Source: Maritalea sp049801075 (GTDB lineage: Bacteria; Pseudomonadota; Alphaproteobacteria; Rhizobiales; Devosiaceae). Taken from it: a stretch of 64,000 nt of DNA. The stretch is taken from the NCBI RefSeq assembly GCF_049801075.1, contig NZ_JBNAGG010000001.1, positions 1,054,001 to 1,118,000 of the forward strand, given 5' to 3'. Shown here in pieces: positions 50,931 through 58,915 of this stretch; within the stretch, counting starts at the first letter, position 1, and every line of letters starts with the position of its first letter. The notes below the pieces were generated by a model, which was given only the letters and a program-made list of their open reading frames with translations, searched no databases and had not been told where the DNA came from. The translations under genes were made by a program, and so were the position numbers.

Positions 50931-52205
50931 ATGAATATTTTGCTTTTGGGTTCCGGCGGGCGTGAACACGCATTAGCTTGGGCGATTTCGCGTTCACCTC
51001 GGTTGAACAGTTTGCATATCGCGCCGGGCAATCCCGGCATGGCCGACTGCGGCACATTGGTTAGCCTTGACGTGAACGACCATGAGGCCGTGGCAGAATA
51101 TTGCAGGTCCAACAAAATCGATCTTGTTGTCGTTGGCCCGGAAGCGCCCTTGGTCGCTGGTATCGCGGATGATTTGCAAGCCAAAGGCATCAAGGTGTTT
51201 GGTCCGTCAAAAGCCGCAGCGCAGCTCGAAGGTTCCAAACATTTCACCAAGCAATTGTGCGATGAGATGAATGTGCCAACAGCGAAATATGGTCGGTTTA
51301 GCGATCTTGATTCCGCTATCGATTATGTGCGCGCTGAGGGCGCGCCAATTGTTGTGAAGGCAGACGGGCTAGCCGCGGGCAAAGGCGTGATCGTTGCGCA
51401 AAGCCTGAAGGAAGCAGAAGACGCACTTTATGCCATATTTGATGGCGCATTCGGCGCTGCTGGTGCCTCCGTGGTGATCGAAGAATGTCTGGTTGGCGAA
51501 GAAGCCAGCCTTTTTGCCATCAGCGATGGGGAAAATATCCAATTACTGCCGTCCGCGCAGGACCATAAGCGCGCCTATGATGGCGACAAGGGGCCGAACA
51601 CTGGCGGCATGGGCGCCTATTCACCAGCGCCCGTGATGACTGATGAAATGATCGAGCGCGCGAGAAAAGAGATCATTGAGCCCTCCATCAAAGGCATGGC
51701 GGCTCGCGGCACGCCCTTCAAAGGGGTTTTGTTTGCTGGCCTGATGATCACGCGCGAAGGGCCAAGTTTGATCGAATACAATGTGCGATTTGGCGACCCT
51801 GAGTGCCAGGTGCTTATGTCACTGCTTAAATCTGATATTTTAGATTTGATGGAAGCATCGGTAGACGGAACGTTGGATCAACACAGCCCCGAATGGCATG
51901 AAGGCACCGCCCTCACCGTAGTGATGGCCTCTAAGGGTTATCCCGGCTCATATGATAAGGGCACGCCCATTAATGCCATCGAAAATGCCGAAGCTGACGG
52001 TGTTAAGGTGTTTCATGCCGGTACTGGCTTGAAAGGCGATCAGTTGGTGGCCACTGGTGGCCGCGTGCTGAATGTGACCGCGATGGCCGACGATGCGAAA
52101 GACGCGCGCGACAAGGCATATGCCGCAATCGAAAAGGTCGATTGGGACAATGGCTTTTACCGCAAAGACATTGCGTGGCGGGCGATTGAGCGCAAATCTT
52201 CGTGA
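50931..52205 (+). CDS. purD: Phosphoribosylamine-glycine ligase
   Basis: A 424-aa enzyme of purine synthesis making glycinamide ribonucleotide. MNILLLGSGGREHALAW start, VVVGPEAPLVAGIADDL, an ATP-grasp part with VVKADGLAAGKGVIVAQSL, GPNTGGMGAYSPAP and LIEYNVRFGDPECQVLMSLL. ATG 50931 is preferred as the first residue of the Rossmann strand. Confidence 0.97.
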   Translation: MNILLLGSGGREHALAWAISRSPRLNSLHIAPGNPGMADCGTLVSLDVNDHEAVAEYCRSNKIDLVVVGPEAPLVAGIADDLQAKGIKVFGPSKAAAQLEGSKHFTKQLCDEMNVPTAKYGRFSDLDSAIDYVRAEGAPIVVKADGLAAGKGVIVAQSLKEAEDALYAIFDGAFGAAGASVVIEECLVGEEASLFAISDGENIQLLPSAQDHKRAYDGDKGPNTGGMGAYSPAPVMTDEMIERARKEIIEPSIKGMAARGTPFKGVLFAGLMITREGPSLIEYNVRFGDPECQVLMSLLKSDILDLMEASVDGTLDQHSPEWHEGTALTVVMASKGYPGSYDKGTPINAIENAEADGVKVFHAGTGLKGDQLVATGGRVLNVTAMADDAKDARDKAYAAIEKVDWDNGFYRKDIAWRAIERKSS

Positions 52206-52279
52206 TCAGGGCTTGAAGATATAAAAGTTTAAACAATTTCATTTAACATCTGAATTGAATACGAACATCGGGTGTTAAA

Positions 52280-53140
52280 ATGACAATCACCGGTCCCAAA
52301 ATTGGCGTTGCGCTCGGCGGCGGTGCTGCTCGGGGCCTTTCGCACATAGCTGTGATTGAGGCGATGGACGAATTGGGCCTCAAACCCAGCTTGATCGCAG
52401 GCACATCGATCGGCTCCTTCATTGGAGCTGGATGGGCTGCGGGCATGAGCGGCAGCGAAATTCGCGAATATGCAATTGATGTGCTTGGCTCCATGCGCGC
52501 GCTAAGCTCTCGGCTTTGGCGCACGCAAGTGACTGGCATCAAAGCCATGTTTCAAGATGGCATTTCCATGCAGTTTGACGCCACAAAGGTGCTCACTTCG
52601 TTTGCGCCGGAAAACCTACCGAAAAACTTCGAAGATTTGAAAATCCCCTTGCGGGTAATCGCGACTGATTACCGTACATGGCATCAGGCTGTGTTTCATG
52701 AGGGAGAGATCGCCCCCGCCATAGCAGGTTCAATTGCTATTCCCAGCTTGTTTAAGCCAGTTGAACTCCGTGGCCAGACATTGGTGGATGGCGGTGTGGT
52801 CAATCCACTGCCTTTGGATCATGCGGCGCACAATATGGATATTTTGATCGGTGTGGACGTAAACGGCGATCCTGTGCCTGTTAATGAATCAGCAATGCCA
52901 TCGGCAATTGATGTGGGGTTGGGCGCGGCACAAATTATGATGCATGCGCTAAGCGCCTATGCGATTTCCGCCTATCCGCCTGATATCTATGTGCGCCCGC
53001 CTGTTGGGCATTTTGGTGCCTATGAGTTTTGGCGCGTGCGAGACATTTTGGCCGCCGGCGATGTGGTGAAAGAGAAATTCAAGCGCGATTTGGCAACGCG
53101 CATTGACCTTATGCTCGCTTCTCAGCAAAAAATTGGATAA
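52280..53140 (+). CDS. Patatin-like phospholipase (RssA/NTE type)
   Basis: A 286-aa serine hydrolase. The oxyanion loop GGGAARGLSHIAVIEAM, nucleophile in AGTSIGSFIGA (G-x-S-x-G), and the Asp of LVDGGVVNPLP form the catalytic dyad. The group hydrolyses phospholipid acyl chains; the target is unknown. It converges with tadA with a 32-bp overlap (53109-53140). Confidence 0.92.
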   Translation: MTITGPKIGVALGGGAARGLSHIAVIEAMDELGLKPSLIAGTSIGSFIGAGWAAGMSGSEIREYAIDVLGSMRALSSRLWRTQVTGIKAMFQDGISMQFDATKVLTSFAPENLPKNFEDLKIPLRVIATDYRTWHQAVFHEGEIAPAIAGSIAIPSLFKPVELRGQTLVDGGVVNPLPLDHAAHNMDILIGVDVNGDPVPVNESAMPSAIDVGLGAAQIMMHALSAYAISAYPPDIYVRPPVGHFGAYEFWRVRDILAAGDVVKEKFKRDLATRIDLMLASQQKIG

Positions 53141-53567
53141 GTAAATCAGCCGCTTCTGCCTCACCGATGCCTGAAATCACTTCAGGATGGTGGTGGCACG
53201 TGGGCGATGCGAAAAACCGAACGCCATTATCTACCGCCCCACCCTTTTGGTCTTCCGCCCCATAATAGACACGCCGCAATTTGGCGTGGGCGATGGCCCC
53301 GGCACACATGGTGCAAGGCTCCAACGTCACATAGAGGTCGCAGCCATCAAGGCGTCCAGTACCTAATTCTATCAGCGCTTTGCGGATGGCTTGCATTTCG
53401 GCATGAGTGGTTGGGTCGCCGCTTCGCTTCATTTCATTTTGGGCTTTGGCTACAATCTCACCATTTTTTATGATGACCGCACCTACAGGCACTTCGCCCG
53501 CTTCGGCGGCTTGCCGCGCTAGATCTAGCGCCATTTGCATGGGTGTTTGGTCGGTTTGATTGCTCAT
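53109..53567 (-). CDS. tadA: tRNA-specific adenosine deaminase
   Basis: A 152-aa zinc enzyme converting A34 to inosine in tRNA-Arg. THAEMQAI carries the zinc His and catalytic Glu, and LEPCTMCAGAI carries the PCxxC zinc pair. C-terminal RRVYYGAEDQKGGAVDNG is conserved. Likely essential. Confidence 0.96.
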   Translation of the reverse strand: MSNQTDQTPMQMALDLARQAAEAGEVPVGAVIIKNGEIVAKAQNEMKRSGDPTTHAEMQAIRKALIELGTGRLDGCDLYVTLEPCTMCAGAIAHAKLRRVYYGAEDQKGGAVDNGVRFFASPTCHHHPEVISGIGEAEAADLLIQFFAEKRA

Positions 53568-53662
53568 AATGTCCTTCTTGTTGAAATGTTACCTGCCATA
53601 GCTTTGCGGTGGATGCAAAGCATTCTGCTTATCGCTATGCTGGCGAAATAGGAGAATCAGCA

Positions 53663-55525
53663 ATGCGCATTCGGCAACTGCCAAACGATCTGGTGAACAA
53701 AATTGCGGCTGGCGAGGTGATTGAACGCCCGGCAAGCATCGTGAAAGAGCTGGTGGAAAATGCGCTCGACGCTGGCGCAACCCGCATCGCGATTTCCACG
53801 GCTGCGGGCGGCAAATCTCTGATCCGCATTGAAGATGATGGCTTTGGCATGGGGGAAGAAGATCTGCGCTTGAGCGTGGAACGCCATGCCACCTCCAAAT
53901 TGCCGGAAGACGATCTGGACCATATCGCGACGCTCGGGTTTCGGGGGGAAGCGCTAGCCTCCATCAGTGCGGTGGCCGACTTGCGGATTGCCACTCGCCC
54001 CAAAGATGCTGAAATGGGACTACAATTGCGGTTTGTGGACGGTGACGCTGTGATTTCGCCTAACCCGATGCCACATGGCACCGTGATTGAAGTGCGTGAT
54101 CTATTTAAGAATGTGCCTGCCCGTCTGAAGTTTTTGAAATCTGATCGAGCGGAAACCAATGCCATCACGGATGTGATGAAACGGTTGGCCATGTCTAAAC
54201 CGCATGTGCACTTCATCTTGTCTGGTTCTGATCGGCAAACGCTGAACTGGCCCGCGCAGCCCATGTCCGATATTGAAGATGACTTTCAAGGCGATAAGAA
54301 CCGTTTGGGGCAGATTTTGGGGTTGGACTTCGCGCAGAATGCCGTGCCGATTGATTATCAGCGCGGCCCTGTTCGGGTGCGCGGCATGGCAGCTTTGCCC
54401 ACTTACACAAAGGCCAACTCACTTTCGCAGTTTTACTTTGTAAATGGCCGCCCCGTGCGCGACAAGGTGTTGCTTGGCGGTTTGCGCGGGGCTTATGCCG
54501 ACTTTTTGCACCGCGATCGATTTCCGGTTGCGGCCATTTTTGTGGATTTGCCCAGCCAAGATTTAGATGTGAATGTGCACCCGGCCAAAGCCGAGGTGCG
54601 GTTTCGCGATTCCGGCCTTGTGCGTGCGGCGGTGATCCGCGGGGTGATGAATGCGCTTGATGCCGCTGGGTTCAGGGCTTCGAAAACGGTTTCAGATGCA
54701 ACGCTGAATGCGTTTCAACCGGGTGGCACACCGCCTCCACCTCCCGCAGACGCAAGCGGTGCACCTGCATCACATGTGGCACCAAATGCCACTGGTGATG
54801 GTTTTGCAATGCCGCAACAGCAGCAATGGCGTAGCCCAAGCTATATGGCCCCGCCCCCGGGTGCTGGGATGCCGCGAATGCAGGAGGTGCATCAGCCGAG
54901 CGCGCGCATGGAGACCACAAGTGAAATTCCACCAGAGGATGATGATTTTCCGCTGGGGTCTGCCCGTGCACAATTGTTTGAGAACTATATTGTAGCGCAA
55001 GGTCCGGACAGCTTGATTGTGGTGGACCAACATGCAGCCCATGAACGTTTGGTTTATGAGCGGTTCAAGAGGGAGCTGAGCGACGGGCCAGTGCCAGCAC
55101 AGCGTCAATTGATCCCCGTGGTCATCGAGCTGCCCGAAGAGGATTGCGACCGTCTTGAGGAAGCACAGGAGGAACTTGCGCAGGTTGGCCTCGGCGTAGA
55201 ACGCTTTGGGCCGCGTGCCATTGCCGTGCATGAGACGCCAGCAATTTTGAAGCATCCCAACGTGGATAAACTGATCCATGATGTGGCCGACCAATTGGCC
55301 GAATGGGACAATATCTCTATCGTGCGCGAACGGTTGGAAGAAGTGGCCGCGCGGATGGCGTGCCATGGCTCGGTCCGTTCAGGTCGCCGATTGCGCGCGG
55401 AGGAAATGAATGTGCTGCTGCGCGACATGGAAGCCACGCCACATTCGGGCCAGTGCATTCATGGTCGCCCCACCTATGTGGAACTTAAGAAAGCAGATAT
55501 TGAACGGCTGTTTGGTCGGCGGTAA
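53663..55525 (+). CDS. mutL: DNA mismatch repair protein MutL
   Basis: A 620-aa GHKL ATPase that links MutS to strand cleavage. N-terminal ATPase motifs: VKELVENALDAGATRI, IEDDGFGM and LGFRGEALASI. A Pro/Ala-rich linker covers about residues 345-430. The C-terminal domain has VVDQHAAHERLVYE, which fits the metal-binding DQHA-x2-E-x4-E endonuclease motif, so it nicks DNA itself, as expected where MutH is absent. ATG 53663 with GGAG 8 nt before is preferred over a frame extending to 53609. Confidence 0.97.
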   Translation: MRIRQLPNDLVNKIAAGEVIERPASIVKELVENALDAGATRIAISTAAGGKSLIRIEDDGFGMGEEDLRLSVERHATSKLPEDDLDHIATLGFRGEALASISAVADLRIATRPKDAEMGLQLRFVDGDAVISPNPMPHGTVIEVRDLFKNVPARLKFLKSDRAETNAITDVMKRLAMSKPHVHFILSGSDRQTLNWPAQPMSDIEDDFQGDKNRLGQILGLDFAQNAVPIDYQRGPVRVRGMAALPTYTKANSLSQFYFVNGRPVRDKVLLGGLRGAYADFLHRDRFPVAAIFVDLPSQDLDVNVHPAKAEVRFRDSGLVRAAVIRGVMNALDAAGFRASKTVSDATLNAFQPGGTPPPPPADASGAPASHVAPNATGDGFAMPQQQQWRSPSYMAPPPGAGMPRMQEVHQPSARMETTSEIPPEDDDFPLGSARAQLFENYIVAQGPDSLIVVDQHAAHERLVYERFKRELSDGPVPAQRQLIPVVIELPEEDCDRLEEAQEELAQVGLGVERFGPRAIAVHETPAILKHPNVDKLIHDVADQLAEWDNISIVRERLEEVAARMACHGSVRSGRRLRAEEMNVLLRDMEATPHSGQCIHGRPTYVELKKADIERLFGRR

Positions 55526-55527
55526 AA

Positions 55528-56088
55528 CTAGGCGTTCGGTGCCTTGAACAAGTGGATTACGGTGTCGCCATATGCGCGTTCATCGAGCAATTCAAAGCCT
55601 TCGGGTGCGGCAACTTCAACGCCCTTTTGCTCTTCAAATACGATGATCGCTTCTGGTGCGATCCATCCACCTTCAAAAGCTGCTGCGAGCGCTTTATCGC
55701 CAAGCCCCTTGGCGTAAGGCGGGTCCAAAAACACAAGATTGCAGGGCAAGATACGCTGAATTTGGCCAAGATCTGTCGCATCGCGGCGCAACATGCGGGA
55801 TTGGCCTGCAACGCCGAAATTTTGGATATTTTCCCGCAGCAATGCCCGCGCCTCTACGCCAGTATCCACAAAGGTGGAATGCTCTGCCCCGCGCGAAAGA
55901 GCTTCCAGCCCCAACGCGCCAGTACCTGCAAAAAGATCAAGCACCCGACATCCGCTCATCACCGGACCAAAATGGTTGGCCAGAATATTGAATAGGCTTT
56001 CCCGCACCCGATCTGAAGTGGGGCGAATGTCGTTTGATTGAGGAGCGGCGATGGTTTTGGACTTAAACTTGCCAGCAACAATGCGCAT
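55528..56088 (-). CDS. rsmD: 16S rRNA (guanine(966)-N2)-methyltransferase
   Basis: A 186-aa SAM methyltransferase that modifies G966. MRIVAGKFKSK, RPTSDRVRESLFNIL, VLDLFAGTGALGLEALSRG (SAM site) and LVFLDPPYAKGL (catalytic DPPY) are complete. 13 bp downstream of the RluB-type gene; converges with mutL with a 2-bp gap. Confidence 0.97.
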   Translation of the reverse strand: MRIVAGKFKSKTIAAPQSNDIRPTSDRVRESLFNILANHFGPVMSGCRVLDLFAGTGALGLEALSRGAEHSTFVDTGVEARALLRENIQNFGVAGQSRMLRRDATDLGQIQRILPCNLVFLDPPYAKGLGDKALAAAFEGGWIAPEAIIVFEEQKGVEVAAPEGFELLDERAYGDTVIHLFKAPNA

Positions 56089-56101
56089 AAATTAGACCGC
56101 T

Positions 56102-57697
56102 CTATGATTTGCGCGGCGGACGTCCGCCCGGCTTGCCACCACCCGGTCTGCCACCACCAAATGACTTACCGCCACCTGGCTTGCCGCCGCGACCACGTGG
56201 GCCGCGTTGATCACCTGCTGGACGACCCTTATGACGGCCAGCATCGGAGAACCCTTGTGACCGATCGTCCCGTGGCTTACCGCGACCGCCAGCAGGTCTA
56301 CCCCGAGGCTTGTCGCCGAATGATTTGCGCTCGCCTTGACGCTCGCTACGTTCCGACTTTTCGGCATTGCGATCTGTAAATGCACCGCGCCGATCATCAG
56401 GTCGACGATCATCGCGACGCCCTGCAGCACCGCGTGGCTTATCACCAAAATGCTTCTTCTCGCCGAATTTCTTTTCGCCAAACTTTTTCTCGCCAAAGGG
56501 GCGTCCACCCTCTTTGCGGTCGCGTTTTTCAAAAGGCTTACCATCGCGACGACGGTCGTCACGGCCTTTTTCACCATCGCGAGGCGGGCGATCTTTCGAG
56601 AATTCGCGCTTGGGCCCGCGATCATCGCGATCAAATTTGCGTCCCTTGTCGCCAAATCCTCTTTTGCCGCGAGGGCCAGAATCCTCGTCGTCTTTTTTGC
56701 GAGCGCGCGGAATATGTTCACCGATATTGCCATCATCAAAGAACACACGACGCTTGGGCGTTTCTTCCTGCTCTTCAAACTTACGGCGCGGTGCGCGATG
56801 ATCATCTTTTGGCTTGCGCGGTTCGCCTGTGCGGCCACGCGCGCGGCCAAATTGACCCGTTTTCTCTTCAGACTTTTTCTTTGCAGCCTTTGGCACAACC
56901 GGCACAATTGGACCATCGAAATCAACGCCAGCTTCTTCCGCTAGCTTTTGGCCTAACTGATCTTTCAACACGCGGGTTTTCACTGCCTGAATTTCACCCG
57001 GCTTCAATTCATTGAGCTGGAATGGTCCATAGCTAAGACGGATAAGACGGTTCACATCCAGCCCGAATGCAGACAGAACATTTTTAACTTCGCGGTTTTT
57101 GCCTTCACGCAGTGAAACGATCAGCCACACATTGCTGCCTTGCTGGCGCTCAAGCGTGGCTTCGATAGGGCCATAATGCACCTTATCGATGGTCACGCCA
57201 TCTTTCAGTTCGTCCAGTTTCTCTTGTGTGATGCGGCCATAGGCCCGCACGCGATAGCGCCGTGCCCAACCTGTGGATGGCAGTTCCAAAGCCCGTTTTA
57301 GGCCGCCCTCATTGGTGAGGAGCAAGAGCCCTTCTGTATTGATGTCCAACCGACCAACTGTCAGCACGCGCGGCAAGCCTGCTTCTTCAAAGGCTTGGAA
57401 AATTGTCGGGCGTCCTTCGGGATCACTTTCAGACACAACAAGGCCAGGCGGCTTGTGATAAAGCCAGACGCGCGTTGCTTCGCGCTCGGTCAATGGCTTG
57501 CCATCAACAAGTACGCGGTCTTTTGCGGTGATTTTGATGGCGGGGCTATCGATGGTTTTGCCGTTCACCGCAACGCGGCCGTCTTCAATCCATGTTTCCG
57601 CAGTGCGGCGCGAACATAGGCCCGCGCGCGCCATCACTTTGGCAATGCGATCACCGTCCTGGCGGTCATTTGTGCTGCCAGCGTCTTTTTTGGCCAT
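56102..57697 (-). CDS. RluB-type 23S rRNA pseudouridine synthase with long basic tail
   Basis: A 531-aa protein. An S4 RNA-binding domain (IAKVMARAGLCSRRTAETWI) is followed by the pseudouridine synthase with the catalytic Asp in VGRLDINTEGLLLLTNEGG and EGKNREVKNVLSAFGLDVNR. Residues about 255-531 are a low-complexity tail rich in Arg, Lys, Gly, Asp and Glu, with FGEKKFGEKK repeats and RGG-like ends (GRPGGGKPGGRPPRKS). Such tails are common in alphaproteobacterial members. Assignment between RluB and related family members is not certain. Confidence 0.9.
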   Translation of the reverse strand: MAKKDAGSTNDRQDGDRIAKVMARAGLCSRRTAETWIEDGRVAVNGKTIDSPAIKITAKDRVLVDGKPLTEREATRVWLYHKPPGLVVSESDPEGRPTIFQAFEEAGLPRVLTVGRLDINTEGLLLLTNEGGLKRALELPSTGWARRYRVRAYGRITQEKLDELKDGVTIDKVHYGPIEATLERQQGSNVWLIVSLREGKNREVKNVLSAFGLDVNRLIRLSYGPFQLNELKPGEIQAVKTRVLKDQLGQKLAEEAGVDFDGPIVPVVPKAAKKKSEEKTGQFGRARGRTGEPRKPKDDHRAPRRKFEEQEETPKRRVFFDDGNIGEHIPRARKKDDEDSGPRGKRGFGDKGRKFDRDDRGPKREFSKDRPPRDGEKGRDDRRRDGKPFEKRDRKEGGRPFGEKKFGEKKFGEKKHFGDKPRGAAGRRDDRRPDDRRGAFTDRNAEKSERSERQGERKSFGDKPRGRPAGGRGKPRDDRSQGFSDAGRHKGRPAGDQRGPRGRGGKPGGGKSFGGGRPGGGKPGGRPPRKS

Positions 57698-57747
57698 TAG
57701 AGCCCTTCCGAAGCAATAAAAATATATCGGACGGGTTTACCCGTTTG

Positions 57748-58386
57748 TTAGGAGCCTTGCAACGCTTCTCTGATCTCTGGCGGACAAAGTGGGCTATCCA
57801 ACGGCACCAAATCGCCATTTTCCGCCAAACAGATCAAATCTTGACCGCCAACCTTGGTGAAATACTTCTCAGGTGGCAGATAAAGAGGCCGTTTGTCGCC
57901 ATTTTTAAGCGCTTGTTGATAGGCCAAACGCTGTTCGCGGAAGCGGCGCGCCACTTCTTGCGCTTCTTTCGGGGTGAATGCGCGGCCTTGTGCGTCGCTA
58001 AGGTCAGCAACACGGGCACCCCGGATCAAACGAATTTCATTTTCGGTGAGCTGGGTTTCATCCAACCGCACCTCATCAGAATCTTCCGGCAAGGCTGCAA
58101 CGGCCGTTTTTGTTGGAATTGGCAAAAACTTAGTGTCTTTTGGCAAAACCAACGGCGCGCGCGGGGCAGAAATATCTTCTTTTTCTTCCCGTTCCATCAC
58201 GCCCAAGCCACGCAAGGTTTCCGTCATCACTTCACGTTCAAAGGTGTTGCCATCCTTAAAGGCGTTGGTGCCTTCAACAGTTGTGCATGCAGACAGGGCA
58301 AAAAGAGATGCGCCCACCAAGGCCGCAGTTCCGGTCCATTTGGCGAAAAGATTTGATTTCTGGTTCGTTCCGAACATGCATGCCAC
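57748..58386 (-). CDS. Putative lipoprotein, BamF/DUF3035-like
   Basis: A 212-aa exported lipoprotein. Signal segment ALVGASLFALSACTTVEG has the lipobox LSAC. The AAPRAPLVLPKD-like segment (APLVLPKDTKFLPIP) and its position next to lspA recall the DUF3035/BamF lipoproteins of the alphaproteobacterial outer-membrane assembly machine. A C-terminal Cys pair (DLICLAENG and SPLCPPEI) may form a disulfide. The BamF link is an inference. Confidence 0.65.
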   Translation of the reverse strand: MACMFGTNQKSNLFAKWTGTAALVGASLFALSACTTVEGTNAFKDGNTFEREVMTETLRGLGVMEREEKEDISAPRAPLVLPKDTKFLPIPTKTAVAALPEDSDEVRLDETQLTENEIRLIRGARVADLSDAQGRAFTPKEAQEVARRFREQRLAYQQALKNGDKRPLYLPPEKYFTKVGGQDLICLAENGDLVPLDSPLCPPEIREALQGS

Positions 58387-58426
58387 TCCAAAATACTTGC
58401 CGAAAGGCCTTAGGTCTCAAAAAAGG

Positions 58427-58909
58427 CTATTTTGAGGACACATCGCCTTGGGGCCTTAGCACTATATCCCATAACAAGATAATAAGGCCAAGGGCAATTG
58501 CTACATCTGCCAGATTAAAAATATACCAATAATAGCCAAATGCATGGAAAGAAAAGAAGTCTGCCACGGCACCATAAGCAATGCGATCAATCAAATTGCC
58601 CAATGCACCGCCCAGTACAATGGCGATTCCCCATCTGGTGAGGTCTGTTTTTGCGGTGGCCCACCAGATGGCGAGCCCCAGCATGGCAACGGACATAATC
58701 CCGATCAAGACATACGGTGATGAGTTGCCTAGCCAACCATATGAAATGCCGGTATTCCAAGCCAAAACATAATCAAAGAATGGGGTGACGTTGACAATTT
58801 CGCCGCCAGTCCACCCCAAAACATTGAGCATAAATAGCTTGTGTCCCTGGTCAATCAACAGGGCCAGAATGAAGGCAAATAGGCTTTTGTGGGCAATATT
58901 CGCCTTCAT
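58427..58909 (-). CDS. lspA: Lipoprotein signal peptidase (SPase II)
   Basis: A 160-aa membrane aspartic protease that cleaves lipoprotein signal peptides. Four helices are evident. AWNTGISYGWLGNS and VLGGALGNLIDRIAYGAVAD hold the first catalytic Asp and FNLADVAIALG the second. Its substrates include the lipoprotein encoded 40 bp downstream. 6 bp after ileS. Confidence 0.96.
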   Translation of the reverse strand: MKANIAHKSLFAFILALLIDQGHKLFMLNVLGWTGGEIVNVTPFFDYVLAWNTGISYGWLGNSSPYVLIGIMSVAMLGLAIWWATAKTDLTRWGIAIVLGGALGNLIDRIAYGAVADFFSFHAFGYYWYIFNLADVAIALGLIILLWDIVLRPQGDVSSK

Positions 58910-58915
58910 TTTTAC

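Noticed and set aside
56336..56944. A hydrophobic-looking plus-strand frame opposite the RluB tail
   Set aside because: Its apparent membrane-like composition arises from reading the Arg/Lys/Gly-rich tail codons in reverse; not a gene.
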